Below the pieces are notes generated by a model. That model was not told the origin of the DNA, did not search any database, and was given only the letters and a program-made list of their open reading frames with translations. Position numbers and translations under genes: made by a program. From Lingula anatina (lineage: Eukaryota > Brachiopoda > Lingulata > Lingulida > Lingulidae), in NCBI RefSeq assembly GCF_001039355.2, contig NW_019775453.1, positions 273,043 through 337,042 of the forward strand: a DNA stretch of 64,000 nt, given 5' to 3'. Shown here piece after piece: positions 35,178-48,303 of this stretch (within the stretch, counting starts at the first letter, position 1; each line of letters opens with the position of its first letter).

Positions 35178-38053
35178 AAAATGGACCAAATCCGTTCTCC
35201 AGACGGTTGCAAGTCCAACACAACATGGGTTTTAGGGCCTTTTTTAAACTTATTAATCTCGTCGTATACTCAGTCTAACGTCTGAATATTTTCTATAATA
35301 AATTCTTGCGCAAATAGAATTTCGCCTTAAACAATTCTACCGTAAGTCACCAGTGAAGATAAGTCTAAGTACAGAGATTCGTATATTTAATTGATATTGC
35401 TAAGAACCATATTTGCGTAGAAAGGTTGAAAATACTTTTTTTCTGCGAAAAAGTTTGATGTATGTGTTTTCCTTGCAATATAAATTAGTTTTGTCAAATT
35501 GAATTTGAAAGTCAGTCTATTAAGGAATAATCCATTACTAAACGGATTATCCAGTGCTATCTATCACGGCTGGTGTGATATGAAATTATGTGTTTTGGAT
35601 CTATTACCCCGAGATGCAAAAATGTCATTTTATGTTGTTAACTGTACTATGGTACAAAAGTTAGATATGAGAAATTTTATCATTAGCTGTCAGCTCAGTT
35701 GTCATTGCGCCTAAGCGGTGCTTTAGATTTTCAATTTCAATTTCATTCTTTTCATTTCTTACCCTACCCCCATCTCTTACCTCAAACGAGGATAAGGGTC
35801 CTCATTAATCATCCTAAAAATTCATAATTCCGGAAAAAAAGAAGACAAGTAAACACTCTAGGGTTAATCAGCAAGCATGTTGACAAGTTGTACACAACTC
35901 TTGCGATTTCATACTTTTGACGTCGAGGAAAATGATATCCAGCTCATAATTACAAAGGACATTTTTTACGTTTTGAACGTCGTCCGAAATCCATTTGTGT
36001 TTGTCACGAACTTTTGTTGACTTACTCGTAGTGTAGACGATATTCGATATTTTGCGTATTTATCTAAAATTATATGAGATAGCCCAAACTCTGAAAACAT
36101 GTTGTTAGCAACTGGTTTGGTAAAACGACTCTCCCACGTAGGGTTGGGTCTGCCCAAAATACGGACCATTGTATTGTTATCATACTACGTGCGACGATTT
36201 TTCGACAGTAAAAAGTCTCAGCAAATCAATTCTGCTTTACTTAACAAGTCGCTGAGGAAATGCAAATATTTATCGCCAACTTGTTATTGATCCTTTTTAA
36301 AATGACAATGTCCTTTCGTCCTCGAACGGCGACCTTCCCATGTATTCCCCTTCCCGTGACGTATTGTTTATTATTCCATCCCTCGACAAGTCGCTTAGTC
36401 CTTTCCCCCTTTCTCCAAGGTTTTAAGACCCCTCAAATATTTGTTAATTACTATTTTCGACCACAGGATTAAGGGCTCATAAAGCTTTACAACAAAAAGT
36501 TTTTTTGCCCATTAAAAGTAAATCACAATAATACTTGTAGTTTGAAAAGAAAAAAATTCAAGAATAGGCATGGGTGTCGGAATGGGTCGGTTTCTGACTT
36601 TATTGTTTGCAGTAGTGGATGCTTATTTTTTTAAAATTCTTTAGCTATATTCTGAGCTATTTGTTTAATGGTACGATGGAGCCACAACATTTTAATCAAT
36701 GCCCGAATGTCATAATGTAGGACTGATGTTTTCCCAGGGTACGATAAATTTCGTTATAAAAACAATGTCACGTAGACCGTTTTCGCGTCATCGAGCGGTG
36801 GTCCCAACACGTAAAATTTGCGCTACAGGGGGCTTTCACAGGTCGTCCACCAAATCGATTTCTGCTGATAAGTTAGTTAATGTACTTTGACACTCAAAAT
36901 GAGGACATGCATGAACGTATGCCTGTAGACCTCGTAACATTTTTAATGCATGCATTGCTTTTTATTAAGATAAAAGAAAATAAAACAAAAACAATGAATA
37001 AAATTAACAAATATAAAGTGAAGATGCGCCTTGTTCAAAGCACTGTAGGCCCTAAATTGTTACATCCGTTTTCTGGGCAATCACCTGTAGTTAACTTTAC
37101 TTTTTACCAACAGTAAGTGCAAAATATTTACAGCCTAAAGCACATAATTTGTCTTTCTTTTTGGATTAAATTTTTTGTGGGACTGGTAGTCGCTGTTTAA
37201 TGCATGTAGCCTATACCTTACGCTACGCGGCTACATACATGGTAGGCCTACACGTAGCTAGATCATTGTGGAAATCTCTCTCTCACATTCTGTATTCATA
37301 CCCATCATACCGAGCTGATTTTTCGCCAACATTTTATCATTCCGCTTGCTCCTGTCTTGAAATAGATTGTTATCACTCCCTATGTAGGTAGGGTCTAACT
37401 CTGATAAGTGGACACTCTCACCTGTTAATAGGCCATGTTGTACAGCAATTAATATTTCTATCAGTAAAGGCAAGGAGTTACAACTGTCGTAACTCCTTGG
37501 TTAAGGCACTGTTGAACGCATATTGATTCCACTTAGATAAAAATGTGTACATATATATAGTGTGTGTGTAATGTATAGATAATAAAAGCACTTTTGATTT
37601 GGATTTGATATCGGTGTGTTATGTTAGAACTCTGTGCACGTGAATTGAAAGGTTGAGTCGGATGGGAGACCTTTGAATAAGCGGGCCAAACAGGGCTGAG
37701 CTCAGTTAAATTTTTAATTTAAGTAAAATTCATAATGGTCGGTTCACAAAACCATTCGGTGATCCCCTCCCTTTTCCTCCTTTTAAACGTCTTTTAATTA
37801 AAATTTCGTACATGAAGATTCTTTATTGATACACCTTTACAAATAAGGTACAATCAAAGACAAAGACAATTACATCTAACTACAACAGTACAAACAGGTA
37901 TATAAATAAATATACATGATTTCAATGTTTACATGTAGCATAATATCAATAAGTTACTTTATAATAAGTTATATAAGGAATGTACATGTATGATGGCAAT
38001 CTATACATGAAGGTGATGAATTAGAATGAGTACATTGGAGAGAGTACAATGCA

Positions 38054-38539
38054 TTAATAGAGGGCCTGTTCTCTTTGTTTTAAGCATCTATTTACAAAAC
38101 ACATAACCATTCTAAGAATGTCTATGTCTTGGGCACCCATAAGAAGATTAAACAGTTTATTATTGCTGAGGTCGCCCAGGGGTAGGAAATCTGACAGCTG
38201 CCCTCTGAAGGAATCACGTAGTGAGTCATACGCTTTACACTCTAGCAGGAGGTGGAACTCATCTTCTACTTTATTGGAATCACAAAGTTTGCACAATCTT
38301 AACTCTGCGGGGATTTTTGGCTTGCAGTACCTGCCCCGTTCAATAGAGAGGTTGTGGGCGCTCACACGTAATTTGCAGAAGTTAGCCGTAATATTTTTTG
38401 GGGCCATGTGGGTGTAATTTTCACACACAAATTCCTTCTTAAATTTAACATAGGTTCTTAGTTTATTATCACTGCCCGTTTTGCTCATCAATGTGGCCCA
38501 CTGGTCCTGATATACAGAGTGCAGAGACTTTTTGGTCAA
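38054..38539 (-). pseudogene. LINE C-terminal fragment with zinc-knuckle-like end
   Basis: About 161 codons on the minus strand matching the extreme C-terminus of a non-LTR retrotransposon polyprotein. The phrase LRVSAHNLSIERGRYC is followed by CKLCDSNKVEDEFHLLLEC, a CxxC...HxxxxC arrangement common at the end of invertebrate LINE reverse transcriptases. Downstream on the same strand about 230 bp of 3' UTR lead to an AATAAA signal (TTTATT at 37822-37827 on the plus strand), so the 3' end is at roughly 37815. The 5' end is truncated near 38570. It lies antisense within PKHD1L1 intron 1. Confidence 0.75.
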
Positions 38540-39333
38540 GGTCTGAGCTAGCGTACATCTATCAAGGGTCCAAGCTGTACGCAGCAGTTACGAACAACGA
38601 CAGACCTCATGCTTTTAAATACCCATATTTGGGTTACGAGAGGTCATATTTATGTACAGCAAACCCCTAAAAACCTGTGTAGCTACATGTAGGCCTACTA
38701 ACTGGTTTCACGCCCCTTCATCAACATGCCTCGCTCCTGGTGTTGACCTCGGTTTCAACGCAGAAATTTGCGCGAAAAAGTAGGGCAAGAGCACACGCGT
38801 GTTACGGTACAGCATCAGCAAAACCTTGCAAATTTACTACCTAACCTCAAGTAAATGCGAAATGTGCCATTTGGGTGTACAAGAGTAACTAGATGTGAAA
38901 GAAATGGCAGTATGTCCGGCGAGTATGACTGCCTGTGTTTTCAATTTAAGCCCGTGAATCCAAAGAAAAATCGTCAAATTTTCAAAACGTACGTATTGTG
39001 TACCACTGCCAGTAGTACCAGGCAAGGCTTAGGACAGTTAGAACTTAAAATTAGATCAAACTTATTCATTTCAGGTTTTCAAACTCTAGCACTGCTTTAT
39101 ATGTTTTCTGCTTTTAATTTTGTACGAATTAGAAAATATGCAAAAGTAGGAGTACATAGGAGCACATAAAGTACAGTACAGAAAGCCCGCACATACGTAG
39201 ATTAAAATTTACATGTTACAAATATTAAACTAAATCCAGTACAAAAGATTTTTCTGTGTATTTCTGGTATTTTACCTTGGTGCCCTTAATTTTTCATTCA
39301 CATGTTTTTTTGTTTTTTTTTTCGGTTTTCCAG

Positions 39334-42300
39334 CCACAGAAGCTGTGGGAGCAAGTATTACCAATGTCCTCCCATCTACTGGCAGTGTTGTGGGAGGAAC
39401 AAGATTCAATGTGTATGGGAAAAGTAAGCAGATCAATGGTCTACCCAATATAACCTGTAGTAATAATAGATTTATTGGCAACCTTTCCTTGAACCATGTT
39501 AATCTCTTTATAATGACAACGATTAGTTAAGGATGGGTTTACAACTTGGCAGCTACATGTAGTTTAATTGAGACCGTTGCAATAGTCCGAAGGTTCATTG
39601 GTCCGAATGTTCACCATATAACCTTGAGTAAAAAACTGATGAAAAAATTACCATTTTTGGGACCAATGAACCTTTGGACTATCGAGACGCCCCCAATAAA
39701 TTTGGATTAAGTTGCATTCTGTGAAGAAATTTTTCAAATCTTATGTATATATTTTTATAATGGATTATGTAATGGATAGATTAATTATACTATTTTACTA
39801 ATAAGGTCCCCCATAATGGCGTTTAAAATATTTATATTAACTGTTTTTTTTTTAGATTTCTGTGATGTATACACTAACCAAAATGAGGTGAAACTTGTTG
39901 GAGAGAATGGTATCGATTACCCGCTTAGGATTGATGCTGAAGCCAGCCATGAAGAAGATTTAGTGGTGGATTATGTGTGAGTAAATTATTTAAAGATTGA
40001 TGATCAGTATATACTGCACTCACTGTAGGTTGACCCAGTGCAGAAAATTTAAGCACAAAGTCACATTTTTACTTAGTTTATACACAGCATTATATATTTT
40101 GAGAAGAAGTCAACTGAGTCTTCTGCGTGTGTACTGTAGATTTACATGGAGTGTTAAGTGTGAGTAGAGAAGGGGACTACAGACAGCATTTAGATTTTAA
40201 TTTATTGCTAATGCTCTAGTGGCTTGATTGTCTTTTTTTTTTTTTTTTTTTTTTTTCAAATCAGTTTTTCTCCAGTTTAAAAAGTGCTCTTGATTGTGTA
40301 GTTCACACAGTAGCTAACTGATTTATGATTGGCAGGCCTAAGGTTGCAATGAAGTAAGGGTGCAGATCACCAATTTTGCTGACTGAATACCATTACATTC
40401 AATTCTTACTACCTGCATTTCTAGATCTTTCTTAAAGATGACACTTGTTTTTGTGATGTTTTCTTGTTTCTGTCATGCAAGCCATTGTTATTTTTTGTAC
40501 ATTTTTAACAGTAACCATTAGAGGAATCACCAAGGTTGTGGATAAGATTTTTTGGCTCTGTTTACAATGTCTCCATGGTAAATTTGGTTTTTGTCATGCA
40601 AACATAAAACATGTTTTGTTATGGCATTTGCAATGAAAGGATGGATTACGACATGTAGAGTTCAGATCAGTATTCCTTTTGTTATTTTTTATGTCCTGTG
40701 GAGTGGGGCTATAAATCATTGTTGTATGGCTGTTGAACAGTGAAGGGTGTTTTCAGGTGTATAAATCACCTAACACGTTTTTGTCTTATTTATTGGGGTT
40801 TTTTTTTTGCTGGAGAATCCAGTAGTCCACCAGGATGTTGGAAGGGCAAAAGGAATGTTCAGCCTTGTTTCCCTTGACATGTTTGATTGGAAAATAATAT
40901 AGATAAGGGGAAGACATTGTCACTGCCTGTGCCCCCTTGATTGTCCAAAGATGTGATAATATACCTGTACATTTAGGACCCTAAGTGATGAATTCAAGTA
41001 GACTCCATATTCACACGCCCATCCTTTTCCATTAATATATAACATGTCCTGCCAACTGAAAGGTGACGAAAATAACAATAAGATATTTATGGTAGTTTAT
41101 AATACATAAAAAAAGATGGTTTTTGCATTCATTGTCACTGGCTTTTGGATTTAAAATGTTGTGTTATGCTATATTCTCTTATAAGTACACTTTCAAGTCT
41201 TTTTTTCTAGCTTAGTTTGAACTTCATAAGTTTCATTCAAACTGGAAACTTGTGTAAACCAGTAAACCAGAAGGCAACATAGTTTTAAATCTCTAGTTAA
41301 ATATTAGGGTTATCTGGTCATACTGGGGTATAATCATGGATATCAAGGTCTTAGAAATCTTATGCATGCGATTTGCTCTTGCATGTCTGTGAATGTTCCC
41401 AATGTGCAGAATACAAACTTCGAACGAAAATACCAGTATCAGCTGTTATAGTTCCATCCATAAAATTAGAAATGTGAGATTTAAAAAGCCTGCAGTTTCT
41501 GGCCTTAACAGTGAACTTCTGAACTCAGCATGACTAAAGAAGTTTATGCAAATATTCTCTCCTTTGAAACCAAAATATATATGCATATTTACATACCTAA
41601 CCACATTTTGTATTTATCTAGGGGAACAAGCGTATTGCCAGAGGGAAGTTACACTATCAGTGTAACATCCTGTGGTGAAAAAGCTGCTCTCTGTCCTCGC
41701 CTAGCAGACTGCCAAATCACTGTAAGAACAGATTTCAAACTCTGTTTGATTTTCTTTTGTAAAGATAGTGCTGAACTAAAATCCTCTGTAAAACACTATT
41801 TAAGTCTGACTCAGAAAGTCAGGAGGAGTGTGCAAACAACCAATTTAAGTTAATTATTTTTATACATAGATCAAATGAATTATTTCATGTTTATGAATAA
41901 CAAATTAACAAAATGTTTTAATAAATGGTTTAATACACAAATGAAAGATGGTACCAAATTCCATGTGGAATTAACCTTAATTTTGTACCTTTTATTTATA
42001 GTTAAGCAGTGCCTACACGCCCACTATCAGAAAAATTAATCAGTCAGCAATTCCTGGTAAGGCCAATTATCTTCTTTGATGGGATTAATGGACAATTTTC
42101 ATTACTTCTTTATTTTACCATGTTGTAGATATATAGATATCATTTTTTTTTTACTACAGTTCAAAGAATTATAAAATTTAAATTGAAACAATGAATATGT
42201 ATTACTGCTGAATTGACCTGCAAAAACCAATATGTTGATTTATTTTTCTTTAATTGCTGCATTTTTTTCTTCCTGCCAAACCAGTAAACAAAATTGACAG

Positions 42301-45300
42301 ATGTATAATAATTTTCTTTTTCCAGGATCACTTATCCGAGCAGAAGGTTTTATCATATCAGATCGCTATGGAAGCGACATGATTGACAGCACCCTGGGGG
42401 GAAGACTGGAGCAGCTGAGACAGTAAGAATGAATAACACATTATAATTGTGTTCTTTTCTCAACTGTTCTTCCTTTTGAAGTATAAAGGCATCCATTACT
42501 GTTGTTTACGATTGTGTAAACCTAACCAAAGCTAGACTAGTTGGTATCTTTTGAAAAATAGGTATTGAATTTGCAGTGTACACTGATCAAGTGCTGCAAT
42601 GAATCTTAAAAAAACTGAATTTTATTTCTTTCAGTGTCAAGTTGAGTTCTGGGAGAAGATGTGAACTAGTGAATAGAACTACACTTCAAAAGTAATTTAT
42701 ATGCTTCTTTTGAAAGAAATATATTTAATTATCTAACTTATAAAAAGTAGAGTTTTTTTGTCCGTGTATTTTTTTACTAGAAAAAAGGGATAGAGAACCC
42801 ATACTACAAAGCATGATAAAAAACTATATCTTCAAATAAGTATTTAGAGTCCTTCCAAAATGTTGCCAGAAAAAAGGGTTGGTCTTTCCTTCATGACTTT
42901 TACTCGCTTCATTTATGATATAAGCCCTTTCGAGTTAAAATGTACACATGATTTCTTTCTCACATAACATTATGGGTAATAAAGTCTTATAGAAAAGAAA
43001 GGTAAACCTCTTTGTAGGGGTATAGGAGCTAACTTTTCAAGACATGATTGTTGATAAGAAAACAATTCTGATTCAGTAAAAATTTTGTTTTTTCAAGGTA
43101 TGGTGTTAAGCTTACGACTATAGAGGGTGAAGGTTTCTTCTGGTGTGAAATTACAGGTTCTTATGTAGGTAAGTGATCTGGTGTTAACTATGAAGGGTTT
43201 GTCACATGTAAGTAAAGAATAACAGCTGTTCTGCTTTTGACCAACATATGCATTTCTTGATTGAAAAGAAGAACAATGAATTGGAAGGACTTGCCAGAAA
43301 AGAAATGTTATGGCTGTATTTGAATTCCACTGGAATTGCAAAGTTGAGTATAATGCTGTTTTTGACAATTGAAGTCCCGCATTTCATGGTTTATTTTGAA
43401 GGTGAAAGCCTTTAAAAATGATCTGAAGCGAGACATGTTTGCACACTATTTCAGTTTTTCTGGTAGTTGATGACATATAGTTTTGTGTAACTTGATATGC
43501 CAGTAAAGTGAATGTTTGACCTCTATCAAGGGCAAAGCTGTTTGGGTTATTGGGTATTTATGGGTTATTTTCTAGTGGTGAGAGTTATCTGATATTTTCG
43601 ATAACTTCTTTAACCAGCCATTATACTATAGTTTTTCAACTTGTAAAGAAACAAGATAGACCTTCTACATGTTGATTTTCCTCAATTTTCTGTATTCATG
43701 TACATGACCACTGAAGTTTTACATTGCCTCCCTATAGTTAAGTAGTTATAAAATCACAGTGTTTATTTAAGTATTTGTGTCAGGTATATTTATTTCTTTT
43801 TTGACAGGTGATCTGAATATAACATACTTGATTGAAGGTGGTTATGGAAGGTGAGGCATCCTGATTTAATTTTCAAATATTGAATATAAAAAAAAACATT
43901 TATTTTTTGGACAAGAGCATGTTATTTTATTCAAAGGCAGTAATTTTGTAAATAAAAATACTTCGGCTGTTGTTAGGGATCAGAAATAATTTTCTTTTTT
44001 TCTTCTGTCTACCCCTTTCTTGTCCTCCTCTTTTTTGACCAAATAAGGAGAACTGATCTTTATTAGCTTCTGTTTGAAAGCACTGAAGTGTCTAAGTTAT
44101 TTTTTAGCAACTCATTTATAGATTGAATATTTATATTTGTTTGTCAATTCAGCTCTCTCACAGACCTGCGTCTGATACGTGTGTCCAGTACAGACAACCT
44201 GTATGTCATCCAGACATATCCTGGTAAGCTATAAAGAGCTTTCATTGTCTTTTTCCATTGCAGAACTCTTTGCTCTGGGAATGCTCTTTAGTTTTGCGTT
44301 AAAACTGTATTTGAAAAGCACACCTGTGCTCAGCCTACCATGCTGTTTTTTCTCCCAAATTGCTAAAATAAGTAGAAGAATTAACAGGGTTTGGCTAACA
44401 GAGTGTGAGGCTAAATAAATGAGTGTGGTTTTAAGAGTGAGCTTTGTGTTTAGTATGGAATAAAAGGTCCAAAAAATATGAATAGAAGTTTACAGCTAGT
44501 AGACTACATGTATAACTTATTGATTTTATTTTTTGATATTTTAGTAGCTGGAAACTTATGTATTAAATTCTTTGTGTAGAACTGATAGAATGATCAAATA
44601 AAAGTATAATAGATAAGTCTGATTTGTATTGACCAACTTTGGAGACAGTAGCTTTAAATAGATTAATTTTTGTTAGTTGCCACATTTCATAGATTTGTCT
44701 CTTTGCTTAATATAAACTGTTGAACACAAGAAGGCCACTATAGCTTACAGTATTTTTCTACAGATAAAACAACCCATTTTTCCCCAAAATGAACTTTAGG
44801 GGACAGCAGTTTATAAGAAAAATGTTCTGGCTTCCAATTTATTTATTTATTTTTTGTTGCAAAAATGTCTAGTTCAAAAAGTAAAGGTAGCCAGAAAATA
44901 TCTTTCAGCTCATGACTTTTTCCTTGCAGATATAGCCAGCACCTCACATAACAGTGGCAGTACTGAGGGTCAAACACACCTAAGAGTCAATGGCACTGCT
45001 TTGAAGAATGATTCCAGCTATCCCCCTCCTAAAGTAAAGGTTGGGGGTAAGTATCTGTAGCTGATGCCAAGAAGTTTTTTATTCATTTTACAGCTTATTT
45101 TATGAACAATTTTATGAAAAATACTTTATTTTATGAAAGGATCATATTTATGTTCTTGTAAAAAATGTGGTCATTCCCCCTGCTGAAATGATCTTGCACA
45201 ATGAAGGCATTCTCCTTGGTGGTTACACTTGTTCATGCAATTGTATCTTAATGTGACATAAAAAAATCTGTTTCACTTTTAAGGTCACAACGGAATTGCT

Positions 45301-45649
45301 GTTCAAGATTATTTGTGGAAGGCAGTTGATTTTGAAAATGATCATTCAGTCATAAAATGTTTTCTTTTGAGGGGGTCAGAGAGTATAATACTGAAATATA
45401 TAGACAAGCTGTGTTCACATCAAATGCCCATGTTCATTTTAATGTAAGAGTTACATGGTACAGTAAAAAAGACTAGCTGCATCTTTCCTTTGTAGACTTT
45501 TAAAAAAAAAATAGTATTATTTTGCTTGAACATTTTGTAATGAATTTATTCATATTTAGGTATACCCTGTGCAGCAGTAATTTTTGAAGACAAAGGTCTG
45601 ATGTGCAAGACACCCCCTGAACCTGAAGTTATAAAAAATGCATATGCTG
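39334..45649 (+). CDS. PKHD1L1: PKHD1L1 exons 2-12: N-terminal IPT region
   Basis: Exons: 39334-39423, 39856-39976, 41622-41721, 42002-42056, 42326-42422, 42635-42691, 43098-43168, 43808-43850, 44153-44223, 44930-45046, 45560-45649. All have AG acceptors and GT donors and join in phase with no stop, giving residues 21-324. Three IPT/TIG (immunoglobulin-like) domains are visible, the first opening ITNVLPSTGSVVGGTRFNVY, the others near residues 130 and 256. The third ends CKTPPEP, as in vertebrate PKHD1L1. The exons are small (43-121 nt) and least conserved here, so individual boundaries carry some uncertainty. The last donor, GTTTGT, is weak. Confidence 0.85.
39579..39684. mobile_element. Small foldback in intron 2
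   Basis: Arms of about 26 bp at 39579-39604 (containing AGTCCGAAGGTTCATTGGTCC) and 39659-39684 are inverted with one or two mismatches. The AGGTTCATTGGTCC word type is common in foldback repeats of marine invertebrate genomes. Confidence 0.55.
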
Positions 45650-45928
45650 GTTTGTAACTTTTCCCCTGTTTAGAACCATATTTCAAGTTATACACATTCA
45701 TATAGTATCAGTGAATGTTTCACCTCTCAAATATATGACACTTTGCAGGCAGATATAAGGCGAAAGTGAAGAAAAAAATTGAATGAACTTTTTGTGCCAT
45801 TGTTTATTGCAAATTGATAGGTATGATTAAAGCTTTATTTGGTATACCTAGAGTCATGTTTTTTAGTTTTATTTGATGCTTTGTGTTATAATAATAAGTG
45901 TAATTGTTTTGGTCATTGCCATACTTAG

Positions 45929-47207
45929 GTAACCGTGGTATTTATCTTGAACGCTGGAACAGTGGTGTTTCCAACAATGATTTAACAGCTGTAAGAGAGA
46001 TCATCAATCGTACCACTACCCCAGACAAAACTTTTTGGCTAGATGAATTTTACTTTGAGGAAGACAATGGCACATATTTCACAACTCGTATGCAAGGATA
46101 TTTTGTGCCGCCAAAGAATACAACTTACAGATTTTACCTGAAGGGTGATGACTACGCAGTGCTTTTCTTCAGCCTCACTGATAACCCCGATGATGCAGTA
46201 TGTCTTATGATCAAATAACTGAAAATAATGATAAATTATTGACTGCCTCATTATTCTGAACATTAAAAAAATATCTAGATTCATTATGTTTGCTGTGTAA
46301 TATGACAAGTAACATTGAATTCAGTAAACATTAATATTTGTTGTGCAATTTCAAAATATGAAAAATGTATTACTTGACCAAAGTGCTGAGGTCTTCTCTT
46401 TTGAATAGAATCAGTTCTCTATAATTAGAAATGCTTATTGAGACTCCTTTTTAATCTGGTAATATGTTGTTTTGCAGTTTGAGATTGCAATGCTGTCTAG
46501 GGCTACAACATCCTACTTTACAACCTATGGGACCCAGATGTCACAGACATTTACCCTACAGGCAGGGAAACCGTAAGTTTAGACAGTTTTTTACACATTT
46601 TTTTAGAGCTGATGTGTTATTGGTATAGAATTATATTATGGAAATTTGTTTTTTTTTTCAATTGATATAATTTTTTAGGCAACAATAGTGTCAGATTTGA
46701 TAAGTACAAATACACCAGTTATTTGGGATAAATAATAATAATAATTATGATTATTATGCTGGATTGCCCATGAAGATTTTGCTAAATGCATGTGTTAACA
46801 ATACAAATACATATTGAGTTGAAATGCAGTAAAATACAATTATCATTGTCAGCTTTATATTTCTCTCCTTGAAGAAGACTATAAATCAGCTTATTATGCC
46901 TTCAAGAGTCTTTTTAATATATTGAAACTTACAGCTTATCTTTTTTTATGTTTTAAAATGTTAAAATGAGTAATGAAATCCATTTTTACAGACTAGTTAT
47001 CTCAATTCAAATAAACGTCTTATTTTCTTTAAAACTTCAAATTTCAGTTATTATATTGCTGCAACACATGCTCAATTAACAGCAGAAGCCAGCCTCTATG
47101 TGGCAGTAGTAATTGATGAATCAAGTTTCACCAGTAGTCAAACAACTTTGGCTAAAGAGGAGAAACAAGTTCTGACACTGAGCGCTGAAAATTTGCCTGA
47201 AATTCAG
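45929..47207 (+). CDS. PKHD1L1: PKHD1L1 exons 13-15: PA14 domain
   Basis: Exons: 45929-46197, 46478-46572, 47048-47207 (residues 325-499). The PA14 fold is recognised from GYFVPPKNTTYRFYLKGDDY followed by AVLFFS, then the sugar-binding-type core IAMLSRATTSY and the closing beta strands (PYYIAATHAQ...EASLYVAVVI). PA14 domains are carbohydrate-binding or surface-adhesion modules. Human PKHD1L1 has one at the same position (about residues 340-490). Phases run 1, 0, 2, 0. Exon 13 is the most strongly conserved of the N-terminal exons. Confidence 0.9.
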
Positions 47208-47935
47208 GTGAGAGATGCAGTCCATGAGGTCTGGCCAGAAAATACACTTAGAAATGAATTTGCTATTCCATTTTTTGAGTATAAAATATTTAGAGTGTTA
47301 TAAATCCCAAATGCCCCAATATCATTACTTTTGGACCTGCTGACTGCATATTTCTTGCCATTTAGCCTTATTACCATCAATTTAGGCCTTCCTATTGGTT
47401 AGAAAGTATAAAATGTTTTAAAAAGACAAAGAGTTATACTTTTTACCGACAACTTCCGAAATGTTGGAACATTTAGTATGGTAAGGGTCCTCAATATTTA
47501 TTATTTTAGACTTTTTTAAAATAAAATTTATAAACATTAACTGCACTCACAATTATGGAAATGGTTTGAAAAGATATCAGAGGGACACCTAATGACTATG
47601 TTATGAAGTTAAGATGAAGGGCATAGATGCATCGTTGGTCCATATGCTCTTAATCTGTGTATATATAACTTTTAATTTTTAGATAAGATTAGATAGCTTA
47701 TAAGAGGAGAATGACCTATTTCATTGATATATATATAGTTTGTAAATGTCCTATTTGATCAGTACCTGTAAATCCTTTACTTCCACTTAAACATGCAGGT
47801 ATTGTAACATATTAGTATGACTTGCTGAGATATTCTTTTCGTAGAAAGAGACCTATATAGTATTTGTGTCTTGAAATGGTATATTAAAGTATATATTGAT
47901 TCAGCCAAGCTATTTTTTTTTAATTTAACAAAAAG

Positions 47936-48268
47936 ACTGTAGAGCTACAGAATTGGGCTTCAAGAACCCCCACACGTGAAGTACAAACTATTACTGTGGG
48001 AAGTGGAGCGTCTTCATTTAGACTTGGATTCAGAGGTGTCAAAACTAGTAAGTTGTATCATCATTATTATTATTATAATTATGTTTACTCTGTTTCCTTT
48101 GTGTGCTATACATACTCTTGGTCATTTTCACCAACTATTATTTGAATGATTATGCAATTGCATGTCAAGCATTCTTACTTCATTTGGCAGACTTCTACAG
48201 ACTGGAGGGATGGAGAAATAGGTTAAATTTTTAAATTCTTAAAAGACCAAAAATTTGCAGAATTTTCA

Positions 48269-48303
<35 letters not shown>

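Larger units (their letters stand above)
33039..39333 (+). other. PKHD1L1 intron 1
   Basis: A 6.3-kb intron, by far the longest in the visible gene. It holds a (CA)n tract (34680-34708), a haplotype-specific block (34830-35003), a long (TA)n tract (35117-35174) and a LINE remnant on the minus strand (about 37815-38570). Between 35180 and 37800 I saw only short non-coding frames. Confidence 0.75.
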